From JBOGXB01 sp050694215 (lineage in GTDB: Bacteria; Actinomycetota; CADDZG01; WHSQ01), in assembly GCA_050694215.1 (NCBI GenBank), contig JBOGXB010000009.1:1-40863 (forward strand): a DNA stretch of 40,863 bases, in the 5' to 3' direction. Made by a program: the position numbers and the translations under genes. The notes beneath the pieces are model-generated. The model was not told the origin of the DNA. It ran no database searches and worked only from the letters and a program-made list of their open reading frames with translations. Positions 24,235 to 31,837 of the stretch are shown piece by piece; position 1 is the stretch's first letter, and each line of letters opens with the position of its first letter.

Positions 24235-24867
24235 ATGGCAAGGACCAACCTTCACGAGCTTGCTACGAGCTTGCTCGATTCCCTCAGCGCCTTTGCCAGC
24301 AACGGCAGGTTCGAAGGAAAGCTTCGCACCGTCGCCGCCGAGGCAGGTCTGAACTCTGTTCGCAGCGCGGAGGCGATCAAGCTTCTGGAGGAGATCGGCC
24401 GCATCGAGGTCGTCCAGCGCGGCCGCCGGGGCCGCGACACCATCATCGCCATCAAGTCGACCGAGCCGGTGCGCCTGGAGGAGGCCGAGACCATGCTTCC
24501 CAGTCGCGCCGGGCGGCGCTCCCCGCGTCTCGGTTACGACGACATCGGGAGGGCCGTCGTGGACCGGCTTCTGGAGCTCAGTCGCGACGATGCGCTGAGA
24601 GCTGCCCAGGTCGACGCCTTCGACAGCCAGAACCGGCAGGCCCGCCAGCGAGTCGAGGAGCTCGAGGCCGCGCTGGATGAGGCGAGCGCGCGGGAGACGG
24701 ATCTGCGCATCAAGCTCAAGGCCGCTCAGGAAGCTCTCGAGCGGGCGGAGGAGAACCTGCGGCGAGCCATGGGCCCCGGCCCCCGCGCCCCGGAGCAGGG
24801 GCCCTCCTCGGTCGACGACGACGATGCCCGCGCCGTCCTCGACATACTTCGATCGGGCCGGGTTTGA
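24235..24867 (+). CDS. Winged-helix plus coiled-coil protein, 210 aa
   Basis: Unassigned protein. Residues ~1-75 look like a winged helix-turn-helix (LRTVAAEAGLNSVRSAEAIK, then LEEIGRIEVVQRGRRGRDTI as recognition helix and wing). Residues ~95-125 form a short amphipathic region (DDIGRAVVDRLLELSRDDAL). Residues ~125-180 are a heptad-rich coiled coil of Glu/Ala/Arg, followed by a Pro-rich acidic tail ending DILRSGRV. This suggests a dimeric DNA-binding protein, possibly structural or regulatory. A two-box promoter precedes it. Its stop overlaps the TTG start of the following crotonase gene (TTGA), so the two may be translated together, though no functional link is obvious. Confidence 0.65.
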   Translation: MARTNLHELATSLLDSLSAFASNGRFEGKLRTVAAEAGLNSVRSAEAIKLLEEIGRIEVVQRGRRGRDTIIAIKSTEPVRLEEAETMLPSRAGRRSPRLGYDDIGRAVVDRLLELSRDDALRAAQVDAFDSQNRQARQRVEELEAALDEASARETDLRIKLKAAQEALERAEENLRRAMGPGPRAPEQGPSSVDDDDARAVLDILRSGRV

Positions 24868-25646
24868 GCAAAGAGAACGTCGTCCTGTACGAGGTCGACG
24901 GGTCGGTCGCCCTCATCACGATCAATCGTCCGGAGCGCCGCAACTCGATCGACGCGGAGGGTGTGCGGCGTATCGCAGAAGCCCTCGAGTCCGCCGAGTC
25001 CGACTCCGAGGTCAAGGTCGTCGTCCTGACCGGCGCCGGCGACCGTGCCTTTTGTGCCGGAGCGGATCTCGGCGGCATGACCGCGGAGTCGCGGGTGGGG
25101 CAGCACGAGCAGCGAGCCGAGGTGGGGGCCCTGTTCGAGCAGATGCGAACATGCCCTCTACCGATCGTCGCCAGGGTGAACGGGCATGCTCTCGCGGGCG
25201 GCTTCGGGTTGATGCTCGCCTGTGACCTCGTCGTTGCCAGCAGCGAAGCCGACTTGGGCACTCCCGAGATCAACATTGGGGTGTGGCCGTTCATGATCTC
25301 GGCGATCATCCAGCGCGACATCCCCCGCAAGGTCGCGCTGGAGCTCATGCTCACCGGAAAGCGCATCCCGGCGTCGGAAGGTGCGCGGTGGGGCTTCGTG
25401 AACCGCGTGGTGGAACCGGACAAGCTCGACTTGGCCGTGCAGGAGATCGTCGAGGGGCTCCTGTCCAAGAGCCCTTTGATCGTTTCCTTGGGCAAACGAT
25501 CGTTCTATCGAGCCGAGGACATGAGCTTCGAGAGAGCGCTCGACTACCTCGCCGGCATGCTGACGGTCTGCCTCGAATCGGAGGACACCATCGAGGGCGT
25601 GACTGCGTTCTTGGAGAAGCGCTCGCCGGAATGGAAGGGGCGTTAG
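24864..25646 (+). CDS. Enoyl-CoA hydratase/isomerase family protein
   Basis: A 260-residue crotonase-fold enzyme acting on acyl-CoA thioesters. The oxyanion-hole segments AFCAGADLGGM and NGHALAGGFGLM are present. Of the two catalytic glutamates of classical enoyl-CoA hydratase, the second is kept (LGTPEINIG), while the first is replaced (Gly-Phe-Gly where GGCE is usual). One-glutamate crotonases are often isomerases or hydratases with other specificities, so simple hydratase annotation may be wrong. It starts with TTG overlapping the upstream stop and is followed after 76 bases by an acyl-CoA carboxylase subunit, which suggests a shared branched-chain or fatty acyl-CoA pathway. Confidence 0.9.
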   Translation: MSKENVVLYEVDGSVALITINRPERRNSIDAEGVRRIAEALESAESDSEVKVVVLTGAGDRAFCAGADLGGMTAESRVGQHEQRAEVGALFEQMRTCPLPIVARVNGHALAGGFGLMLACDLVVASSEADLGTPEINIGVWPFMISAIIQRDIPRKVALELMLTGKRIPASEGARWGFVNRVVEPDKLDLAVQEIVEGLLSKSPLIVSLGKRSFYRAEDMSFERALDYLAGMLTVCLESEDTIEGVTAFLEKRSPEWKGR

Positions 25647-25722
25647 CCTTTCGGAGGCGAGGCCCGGGTAAGCATCGGCGCTGCGGGCGCCGGCGAAGGG
25701 CCCCAGAAAAGAGGTGGTCCGC

Positions 25723-27339
25723 ATGTCCGAGGCGACCCCCGAGTCCCAAGAGCGTTCGCAGATCAATTACTCCTACGAGGGTCCTTCGATGAGCGAGAGC
25801 GTTGCGACCCTCGAAGAGAACAAGTCCAAGTACCGCGAGATGGGCGGCGCGGAGAGAGTCAAGCGACAGCACGATCAGAACAAGCTCACGGTCAGGGAAC
25901 GCATGGCCCTGCTGTTCGATGAGGGTACGTTTGCCGAGCAGAGCCTTCTCGCGCATCACCAGTCGCAATCACCGGCGATGCAGGGCAAGTTCACTCCGGC
26001 GGATGGTGTCGTCACTGGAATCGGCGAGATCGACGGCCGCAAGGTCGCGGTGATCGCGTACGACTTCACGGTCATGGCGGGTTCGATGGGCATGGTCACC
26101 GAGATCAAGTCGTCGCGGATGAGAGAGCTGGCGCTGCGGGAGCGCATCCCGATCGTGTGGCTGGTCGACTCGGCGGGCGCCCGCATCCAAGAAGCGACGG
26201 GATCGATGTTCGCCCGCACGGGCGATCTCTTCCGCGAGCAGGTCGTCATGAGCGGGGTCGTGCCGCAGGTGGCAGCCATGATGGGCCCGGGCGCTGCGGG
26301 GACGGCCTACATCCCGGGACTCGCGGACTTCGTGCCCATGGTCAAGGGCAACTCGAACATGGCCCTCGCGGGACCGCACCTTGTCAAGGCAGCCGTTGGT
26401 GAGGAAGTTAGCGCCGAGGACATGGGCGGCTCGAAGATTCACTGCAAGATCTCGGGGGTGGCCGACCTCGAGGTAACCGACGACGCCGCGTGTATCGACG
26501 CGGTTCGCAAGTACCTGTCCTTCTTCCCATCCTCGAACCTCGACAAGCCTCCTGTCACGGAGGTATCGGATCCGATCAATCGGCGCGCCGAGGCGCTCCA
26601 CGAGATCGTCCCGGCGAACCCACGCCGGGCCTACGACGTGCACAGGGTCATCGCAGAGATAGTGGACGAGGGTGATTTCTTCCCGATGAAGCCAGACTGG
26701 GCGAGGAATCTCGTGACGGGTCTCGCTCGTATTGGCGGGCGGCCTGTCGGCATCGTCGCGAACCAACCGAAGTTTCTCGGCGGGGCGCTCGACGTCAACT
26801 CGGCCGACAAGGCGGCGCGCTTCGTGTGGTTGTGCGACGCATTCCAGATCCCTCTCGTGTTCCTGATGGACTGTCCCGGCTTCCTCGTGGGGAGCACGGT
26901 AGAGAAGCAGGGCATCATCCGTCATGGAGCCAAGATGTTGTTCGCGGTCGCGGAGGCCACCGTCCCAAAGGTGACGGTTGTGATGCGCAAGGGTTACGGA
27001 GCGGGTTACTACGTGATGAACGGCCGTGCGTACGAGCCCGATCTCATCGTCGGGTGGCCGACCGCGGAGATATCAGTGATGGGACCGGAAGGAGCCGTCA
27101 ACATCATCTTCCGTAAGCAGATCGAAGCGATGCCCGAGGACCAGCGCGATGAGGCCCGCAACGACATGGTCGCGATGATCCGAGAGCAGATCTCGCCCTA
27201 CGTCGCGGCGGGATGGTCGTTCATAGACGACCTCATCGATCCAGCCGATACGCGCTACACGATCGCGAGAGGACTGGAAGCAGCAGCCGGCAAGCACGTT
27301 GAGCGGCCATGGCGCAAGCACGGCGTCCTCCCGGTGTAG
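25723..27339 (+). CDS. Acyl-CoA carboxylase, carboxyltransferase (beta) subunit
   Basis: A 538-residue carboxyltransferase that moves CO2 from carboxybiotin to an acyl-CoA (propionyl-, acetyl- or methylcrotonyl-CoA type). Both crotonase-like halves are present. The N half has KLTVRERMALLFDEGTF, VDSAGARIQEATGSMF and MMGPGAAGTAYIPGLADF; the C half has FLMDCPGFLVGSTVEKQG and RKGYGAGYYVMNGRAYEPD with its substrate-binding glycines. ATG 25723 follows GAGGTGG. Acyl-CoA specificity cannot be fixed by eye. The biotin carboxylase subunit is not in the window; a free 71-aa biotinyl protein lies 3 kb downstream. A foldback repeat begins one base after its stop codon. Confidence 0.93.
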   Translation: MSEATPESQERSQINYSYEGPSMSESVATLEENKSKYREMGGAERVKRQHDQNKLTVRERMALLFDEGTFAEQSLLAHHQSQSPAMQGKFTPADGVVTGIGEIDGRKVAVIAYDFTVMAGSMGMVTEIKSSRMRELALRERIPIVWLVDSAGARIQEATGSMFARTGDLFREQVVMSGVVPQVAAMMGPGAAGTAYIPGLADFVPMVKGNSNMALAGPHLVKAAVGEEVSAEDMGGSKIHCKISGVADLEVTDDAACIDAVRKYLSFFPSSNLDKPPVTEVSDPINRRAEALHEIVPANPRRAYDVHRVIAEIVDEGDFFPMKPDWARNLVTGLARIGGRPVGIVANQPKFLGGALDVNSADKAARFVWLCDAFQIPLVFLMDCPGFLVGSTVEKQGIIRHGAKMLFAVAEATVPKVTVVMRKGYGAGYYVMNGRAYEPDLIVGWPTAEISVMGPEGAVNIIFRKQIEAMPEDQRDEARNDMVAMIREQISPYVAAGWSFIDDLIDPADTRYTIARGLEAAAGKHVERPWRKHGVLPV

Positions 27340-27340
27340 T

Positions 27341-27493
27341 GCTCCGGCAGGCAAGGTTTACCGGGATTCAGACGGCGAAAAGGCGGCGTCTCGCTGCGTT
27401 CTCGCTCGCCCGAATACGCCCCGGTATTCGGGCTCCCTGCGGCCTTGCGATACTTGCTTTTCGCTCGTCTGAACATCACCCACGTCACCTGCC
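27341..27493. repeat. Foldback repeat, copy 1 (about 150 bp)
   Basis: A long imperfect palindrome. The core 27374-27464 is 91% identical (83/91, same length) to the core of copy 2 at 38950-39040. Arms: left 27367-27382 pairs with right 27457-27473 (TTCAGACG...CGTCTGAA with one extra base). Central hairpin: 10-bp perfect stem 27408-27417/27424-27433 with loop GCCCCG. Weaker pairing near the ends (GGCAGG 27346-27351 with CCTGCC 27488-27493). Stem positions that differ from copy 2 change in pairs. It begins right after the carboxylase stop and ends right before the RCK fragment. A 63-aa reading frame through it is an artefact. Confidence 0.85.
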
Positions 27494-27496
27494 ACC

Positions 27497-27709
27497 GTGA
27501 TGCAGCAAGATCCGATCCGAGACCGCATGAGGAGGCGGCGCATGCAGAGGCGAGTCGGCGCTTTGCGCGACCACGTCATCGTGTGCGGCTACGGGCGCGT
27601 CGGGCGCACCGTCGCGGAGACCCTTGCGCAGGAGAGGTGGCCCTTTCTCATCGTCGATCGCAGCGAGATCAGGGAGCGGGAGCTTCGGGAGTTGGAGCGC
27701 CGGAAGTGA
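27497..27709 (+). pseudogene. Truncated K+-channel RCK (TrkA-N) domain fragment
   Basis: A 70-residue reading frame matching only the junction and start of a potassium-channel RCK domain: the post-helix linker (RRRMQRRVGALRDH) followed by HVIVCGYGRVGRTVAETLAQ and FLIVDRSE, that is, the first beta-alpha-beta of the NAD-binding fold with GxGxxG and the acidic residue ending strand 2. Everything N-terminal (two membrane helices and selectivity filter) and everything after strand 2 (normally another 100-150 residues) is missing. Its left edge coincides with the end of the foldback repeat. Its stop overlaps the GTG of the epoxide hydrolase (GTGA). There is no ribosome site of its own. Most likely a gene remnant; a minimal expressed peptide cannot be ruled out. 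Confidence 0.7.
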
Positions 27710-28599
27710 CTTTGCTTCCGAGGGGGGCCCTCGACGGATTCGTAGTCGCCAACGGCATCCGGCTTTACTACGTGGAACGAGGGGAAGGACCGCTGGTGCT
27801 CCTCTGTCACGGCTTCCCGGAGTTCTGGTACTCATGGCGACATCAGATCGGCCCCCTGGCGGACGGCGGCTTCCGCGTGGTGGCCCTGGACCTCCCGGGT
27901 TTCGGGCGTTCCGACAAGCCCGACGTGAGCTACGACGTCCAGTGGCTGACCCAGTGCCTGTCTGGCGCCATCGAGGGGCTGGGACACGAGCGGGCGGTTC
28001 TCGCAGGTCACGACTTTGGTGGTCTGCTCGTGTGGCCCTTCGCGCGCATGCACCCCCAGCGGACGGCGGGAGTTATCGGCCTCAACACGCCCGACCTTCC
28101 GCGCACCCCGATCCCCACGACGGAGTTGCTGCGACAGATCGACTCGAACAACACGCGCTACATCCTCGAGTTCCAGGAGCGCGGCAGGGCTGAGGCCGCG
28201 TTCGATGCCGACCCCCACGCGTTCCTCGACCTGTTCTACGTCGGGCCAGCGTGCAAGAGGAAGGAGGTCTTCACTCAGGAGGTGCTCGACGCCTATCACG
28301 CGGCCTTCGAGCCGAGGGGGGCCCTCACTCCTCCGCTCGAGTACTACCGGAACATGGACCGCAACTGGGAGCTGATCGAGCCCTACGACGGCGCCACGAT
28401 CGACCTTCCCTGTCTGATGATCTGTGCGGCCGACGATCCGGTCCTGCATCCCGGACTGGCCGGCGGTATGGAGCAGCGCGTGCCGAAGGTCGAGGTCGTC
28501 ACGATCGAGGACTGCGGTCACTGGACTCAGCAGGAGCAGCCCGAGGCCACCACGGGTCACATGCTCCGTTACCTGAAGTCATTGGACCCCTGGCCCTAG
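27706..28599 (+). CDS. Alpha/beta-hydrolase, epoxide hydrolase type
   Basis: A 297-residue soluble epoxide hydrolase-like enzyme. Diagnostic features: HGFPEFWYSWRHQI (oxyanion region HGxP with the characteristic Trp), nucleophile elbow AGHDFGG with Asp, a cap domain containing Tyr residues, an acid in ICAADDPVL and catalytic His in DCGHWTQQEQP. An Asp nucleophile separates it from ordinary esterases; fluoroacetate dehalogenases share this motif, so dehalogenase activity is the main alternative. I take GTG 27706, which overlaps the RCK fragment stop and has GGAG about nine bases upstream; a much longer in-frame reading from 27445 runs through the repeat and is rejected. Confidence 0.88.
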   Translation: MTLLPRGALDGFVVANGIRLYYVERGEGPLVLLCHGFPEFWYSWRHQIGPLADGGFRVVALDLPGFGRSDKPDVSYDVQWLTQCLSGAIEGLGHERAVLAGHDFGGLLVWPFARMHPQRTAGVIGLNTPDLPRTPIPTTELLRQIDSNNTRYILEFQERGRAEAAFDADPHAFLDLFYVGPACKRKEVFTQEVLDAYHAAFEPRGALTPPLEYYRNMDRNWELIEPYDGATIDLPCLMICAADDPVLHPGLAGGMEQRVPKVEVVTIEDCGHWTQQEQPEATTGHMLRYLKSLDPWP

Positions 28600-28632
28600 C
28601 CGGGCAGGCTCGACAGCACCCGGGCTGCGGTG

Positions 28633-28687
28633 GGCGCCGCCGCTTCGCTCCTCCGGACCGTTTTGAGTCGGAGCTCCGGGCGGCGCC
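28633..28687. terminator. GC-rich hairpin between convergent genes
   Basis: GGCGCCGCC (28633-28641) pairs perfectly with GGCGGCGCC (28679-28687), and the loop contains a smaller CTCCG/CGGAG stem around GTTTTGAG. It lies between the convergent ends of the epoxide hydrolase and upp. There is no terminal T tract, so it would be an atypical bidirectional terminator. The rest of 28600-28719 holds nothing else. Confidence 0.35.
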
Positions 28688-28719
28688 ATCCTCGCCGCCT
28701 TCGGGCCGCGGCGCGGTCC

Positions 28720-29343
28720 CTACGGTTGGGTTCCGAAGAGACGGTCGCCGAAGTCTCCCAGGCCGGGCAGGATGTAGGCGGAGTCGTTCAGCTCCCTGTC
28801 CACCGACGCGGTGACGATGTCGACGTCCGGGTGCGCTTCTTCGAGGACCTTCACTCCCTCGGGGGCAGCCACGACCGAAACCATCCGAATCCACGGCGCG
28901 CCGGCCTTTTTCACAGAATCGATCGCCGCGCGTGCAGACCCTCCGGTAGCGAGCATCGGGTCGAGGATGAACGTGCGGGCATCCGAGAGCTCGGGCAGCT
29001 TTGCGTAGTACTCCGACGGCTCGAAGGTGGCCTCGTCGCGTTCCAGGCCCAGATAGCCGACCTGCACCAGGGGGAACAGATCGACCACGGCGTCGAGCAT
29101 GCCCAGCCCCGCCCTCAATATCGGAACCGCGACGACCGGTTCGACCAACCTCCTTCCGGTGGTCTCCTCGAGTGGGGTCTGGACGGAGATCGGCTGCGTC
29201 GGCAGGTCCCTGGTCGCCTCGAGGATCAATACCGTCGTCAACCGCTTGGTGAGGTAACGGAAGAACGTCGGCGCGGTATGGACGTCGCGCAGGCCACCGA
29301 TGAGATGTTGGGAGAGCGGATGGTCGACGATGGTGACTGCCAC
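28720..29343 (-). CDS. upp: Uracil phosphoribosyltransferase
   Basis: A 207-residue enzyme that salvages uracil with PRPP to UMP. Family motifs are present: HPLSQHLIGGLRD at the N terminus, VPILRAGLGM, the PRPP loop ILDPMLATGGSA, and the uracil-binding C terminus (YILPGLGDFGDRLFGT). The length is within one residue of E. coli Upp from GTG 29343; a longer frame reaches ATG 29397 but would overlap the divergent BKACE gene. GTG 29343 is also supported by TATCCT seven bases upstream with no ribosome site. It is monocistronic and divergent from the BKACE gene, with 44 bases between start codons. Confidence 0.95.
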   Translation of the reverse strand: MAVTIVDHPLSQHLIGGLRDVHTAPTFFRYLTKRLTTVLILEATRDLPTQPISVQTPLEETTGRRLVEPVVAVPILRAGLGMLDAVVDLFPLVQVGYLGLERDEATFEPSEYYAKLPELSDARTFILDPMLATGGSARAAIDSVKKAGAPWIRMVSVVAAPEGVKVLEEAHPDVDIVTASVDRELNDSAYILPGLGDFGDRLFGTQP

Positions 29344-29350
29344 GGCCAGC

Positions 29351-29356
29351 AGGATA
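29351..29356 (-). promoter_or_regulatory. Leaderless -10 element of upp
   Basis: Minus-strand TATCCT ends seven bases (GCTGGCC) before GTG 29343. No ribosome site. This decides the start against the upstream ATG 29397. Confidence 0.55.
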
Positions 29357-29373
29357 GCCGCTGGCGCATCCGG

Positions 29374-29379
29374 TAACGT
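29374..29379 (+). promoter_or_regulatory. Probable leaderless -10 element of the BKACE gene
   Basis: TAACGT ends eight bases (TGCCCGCC) before GTG 29388. One base longer than the other leaderless cases here. No ribosome site. Face to face with the upp -10, which lies 17 bases away. Confidence 0.4.
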
Positions 29380-29387
29380 TGCCCGCC

Positions 29388-30320
29388 GTGGACTCATGCA
29401 TCATCACCTGTGCCTTGAGCGGCGTGGCAGCGAACCGGGACCAATGTGCGGCGATCCCATATACGCCCGACGACTATGCCCAGGAGACGCGCCGGGCGCG
29501 TGACGCCGGAGCTTCCGTGGTCCACATCCACGCGCGCTATCCGGACGGCCGGGCCAGCTATCGCGTCGAGGAATACCGGGCCATCACAGAGGCCATCCTG
29601 ACCGAGGTGCCCGACGTCATCATCAACTACTCCACGGGAGCAGTTGGAATCCCGATGGAGGAGCGCGTGCACCACATCACCCACCTCAAACCGGAGCTCG
29701 GCGCGCTGAACATGGGATCGATGAATTACGCGAAGTACTCGGCGAAACGCAGGTCGCTCATATTCGACTTCGTGTTCGCGAACCCCTTCTCAGACATCAC
29801 TTTCCTGCTCGAGAAGATGAACTCCGTCGATGTCAAACCTGAGTGCGAGTGTTTCGACACCGGTCACATCGGCAACGTTGCCCCGCTGATCGACATGGGC
29901 GTGATCCGAGCTCCGATCCAGTTCTCGCTGATCCTCGGAGTGCTGGGCGGCGCACCTCCGGATGTCCGCACGCTGGCGCACATGGCGACCCTCCTCCCCG
30001 AACAGCACACATGGGAGGTGATCGGGATCAGCCGCAAGCAGTGGGAGTTGGTCGCCGGTGCAGTGTCGCTCGGGGGGAACGTGCGAGTCGGCCTCGAGGA
30101 CAACTTCTACTTACCGTCCGGCGAGATGGCCTCGTCCAACGGTGACCTGGTCGAGGCGGCCGCTCGGATCGTGTCGCTGTCGGGCCGTGATGTGGCCGAG
30201 CCCGGGCAGGCTCGCGAGCTGCTGTCGCTTGAGGATCCCCCCGATCGGAGCGCGTTCGATCGTTCCGAACCCCCGAAACCGGCCGCCGAGGGGGCGCGAG
30301 TTACGAAAGAACGGGGATGA
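29388..30320 (+). CDS. BKACE-family beta-keto acid cleavage enzyme (DUF849)
   Basis: A 310-residue TIM-barrel enzyme of the 3-keto-5-aminohexanoate cleavage family (BKACE/DUF849). Family members condense a beta-keto acid with acetyl-CoA and release acetoacetate and a new acyl-CoA. The zinc ligands HxH are in VVHIHARYPDG; other conserved segments are CFDTGHIGN and GLEDNFYLPSGEMASSNGDL, the latter carrying the third metal ligand Glu. Substrate cannot be assigned; the family covers many beta-keto acids besides lysine-fermentation intermediates. GTG 29388 is preferred to TTG 29379. Its stop overlaps the ATG of the biotinyl protein gene (ATGA), so the two are translationally coupled. Confidence 0.88.
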   Translation: MDSCIITCALSGVAANRDQCAAIPYTPDDYAQETRRARDAGASVVHIHARYPDGRASYRVEEYRAITEAILTEVPDVIINYSTGAVGIPMEERVHHITHLKPELGALNMGSMNYAKYSAKRRSLIFDFVFANPFSDITFLLEKMNSVDVKPECECFDTGHIGNVAPLIDMGVIRAPIQFSLILGVLGGAPPDVRTLAHMATLLPEQHTWEVIGISRKQWELVAGAVSLGGNVRVGLEDNFYLPSGEMASSNGDLVEAAARIVSLSGRDVAEPGQARELLSLEDPPDRSAFDRSEPPKPAAEGARVTKERG

Positions 30321-30532
30321 GCGAGGAAGTTCTCGCCGAGATGGTGGCAAATGTGTGGAAGGTCGTCGTCTCGGTTGGTGACGATGTGGAGGAGGGCGAC
30401 ACCATCTGCATACTCGAGTCGATGAAGATGGAGATACCCGTGGAGGCGACCACATCCGGCAAGGTAACGGAGCTCAATGTGAGCGAGGGCGGTGTCGTTC
30501 AGGAAGGCGACGTCATCGCCGTGGTCGGGTGA
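30317..30532 (+). CDS. Biotin/lipoyl carrier protein, 71 aa (TB7.3-like)
   Basis: A free-standing biotinyl domain with the attachment motif ESMKME (Lys37) and the mirror-image half (GKVTELNVSEGGVVQEGDVI). It has exactly the 71-residue length of mycobacterial TB7.3 (Rv3221c) and a similar sequence, which in M. tuberculosis sits between the SigH/RshA genes and pdtaS; the same relative order holds here. It overlaps the BKACE stop (ATGA). The acyl-CoA carboxylase beta subunit 3 kb upstream is a possible client, but no biotin carboxylase is in the window. Its physiological role is unsettled in mycobacteria too. Confidence 0.92.
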   Translation: MSEEVLAEMVANVWKVVVSVGDDVEEGDTICILESMKMEIPVEATTSGKVTELNVSEGGVVQEGDVIAVVG

Positions 30533-30581
30533 GCATGCGGGCTCGCCCGGCTCCGTATGCGCATTTCACTACATCCTACGC

Positions 30582-31364
30582 ATGACCCTTGCCGAGACGG
30601 CGACTACAGGAGCGGTCGCCACCCTTACGCTCAACCGGCCTGAGTCTCGGAACGCGCTCTCCGTACAGCTCTGCGAGGACATCGTGGTTGCGCTGCACGG
30701 GCTCGACCTCGATCCGGAATCAAGAGTCGTCGTCGTGAGAGGTGAGGGCGCGGCCTTCTGCTCCGGCGCCGATCTCGCGGCCCTCTCGGGCGCAGGCAAC
30801 CTCGGCTTCCTTCCCGCGTTCGAGAAGATGCTCGAGGCCGTGGCGCGTTTCCGGCTCCCCACCATCGCTGCAATTCACGGCGCGGCGCTGGGCGGAGGGC
30901 TGCAGCTCGCCACCGTGTGCGACTTCCGCGTGGCGACTCGCGACGCGAAGCTTGGAATACCTTCGTCCAAGCTCGGCATCCTCGTGAACTTCGAGAACGT
31001 TCAGCGCCTCGTTCTGCTCGCCGGGTTCGCGACGGCGAAAGAGGTGCTGATGACCGGACGAACGTTTTCGGGGGACGAGGCGGCTGGGCTGGGCCTGGTG
31101 AATCGAGCCGTCGCCTCAGAGCGTTTGGACGACGAGGTGAGCTCGCTCGCACAAGAGCTCGCCGGTCTCGCCCCGCTCTCCGTTCAGGGGGTAAAGCGGT
31201 CGATCCAGGCGGTCGCCGATCACCTCGCCGGTGCCCGGACGACGAATCCGGAGGTAGTGAGCGAGATCGATCGGCTCGTCACCCAGGCCTACGAGAGCGA
31301 GGATCTTCAGGAGGGCCTTCGAGCGATGTCCGACAAGCGCCGTCCGCGCTTCCACGGCCACTAA
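30582..31364 (+). CDS. Crotonase-fold protein lacking both catalytic glutamates
   Basis: A 260-residue enoyl-CoA hydratase/isomerase-superfamily protein. Fold and CoA-binding motifs are intact (LTLNRPESRNALS, AFCSGADLAAL, HGAALGGGLQLA). Both catalytic glutamates of enoyl-CoA hydratase are missing: the first position reads GGGLQ and the second reads LGIPSSKLG where GxPE is usual. It is therefore unlikely to be a simple hydratase; crotonase relatives with other chemistry, or a non-catalytic binder, are possible. ATG 30582 begins the family domain; a longer frame from 30492 overlaps the biotinyl gene. It lies 49 bases after that gene and is convergent with DUF2203. Confidence 0.85.
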   Translation: MTLAETATTGAVATLTLNRPESRNALSVQLCEDIVVALHGLDLDPESRVVVVRGEGAAFCSGADLAALSGAGNLGFLPAFEKMLEAVARFRLPTIAAIHGAALGGGLQLATVCDFRVATRDAKLGIPSSKLGILVNFENVQRLVLLAGFATAKEVLMTGRTFSGDEAAGLGLVNRAVASERLDDEVSSLAQELAGLAPLSVQGVKRSIQAVADHLAGARTTNPEVVSEIDRLVTQAYESEDLQEGLRAMSDKRRPRFHGH

Positions 31365-31454
31365 CCCCGTCTAGTCCGCGGAGGTGTGCCGAGTTGACCC
31401 TCCTCTGTGACGGTCAACTCGTCAGACGTCGGCGCCTGAGACGGGGACGGCGCC
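31365..31454. terminator. Multi-stem hairpin region between convergent genes
   Basis: An outer stem CCCCGTC (31365-31371) with GACGGGG (31440-31446) encloses a perfect 9-bp hairpin GAGTTGACC (31391-31399) / GGTCAACTC (31412-31420) with a 12-base loop. Two GGCGCC palindromes (31431-31436, 31449-31454) compete with the outer stem. It starts at the crotonase stop codon and fills the gap to DUF2203. No T tract is present; probably a bidirectional transcription end or mRNA-stabilising structure. Confidence 0.45.
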
Positions 31455-31467
31455 CAGGCGATCGTTG

Positions 31468-31836
31468 TTAGAGGGGGTGGCGGCCGGGGAAGCCCTCCTC
31501 GGGGAAGTGCCAGTGGGCCACGTCTTCCTCGCCCAGACGCCAGCACAGATAGGCCTCGCGACCCTCCATGACGGTGGGGAAGTCGACCAGGCCCGTCGTG
31601 ACGTCGCGCAGCTCGACCGACCACTTCTGCAGCTTGTCGATGAGCTCACCCACACGAGCCAGGGTGCGCGCCCATTCCTCTCGTGTCGGAGACCAACCGT
31701 TCCCGGCCGCGGCGGTAGCGACCTTCTCTCGGATCGCGGCCGCTTCTTCGAACTTCTCCCGGAGCTCGACGAGAAGAGGGGCTACGTAGGGCAGCAATGC
31801 GTTCGCTTCCGCTGGTGTGTAGAGCTTGCCTGCCAC
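31468..31836 (-). CDS. DUF2203-family protein
   Basis: A 122-residue protein of the DUF2203 family: N-terminal TPAEANALLPYVAPLL, a central coiled-coil helix pair, then the signature GLVDFPTVMEGREAYLCWRL, GEEDVAHWH and GFPGRHPL. No function is established for the family; the Cys/His/Trp-rich C-terminal signature suggests a metal or ligand site. The GTG start is one base away from the metallophosphoesterase stop, so the two are one operon transcribed from the region divergent to pdtaS. Confidence 0.88.
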   Translation of the reverse strand: MAGKLYTPAEANALLPYVAPLLVELREKFEEAAAIREKVATAAAGNGWSPTREEWARTLARVGELIDKLQKWSVELRDVTTGLVDFPTVMEGREAYLCWRLGEEDVAHWHFPEEGFPGRHPL

Positions 31837-31837
31837 C

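Noticed and set aside
27309..27500. 63-residue frame resembling the 80-residue frame at 38864-39106
   Set aside because: The shared peptide (LAAFS..RIR.GIRAPCGLAIL) arises only because both frames cross the foldback DNA repeat; no ribosome site and no other coding evidence.
27445..27705. N-terminal extension of the epoxide hydrolase
   Set aside because: It would read through the repeat and the RCK remnant in another frame; the Arg-rich sequence is unlike any hydrolase N terminus.
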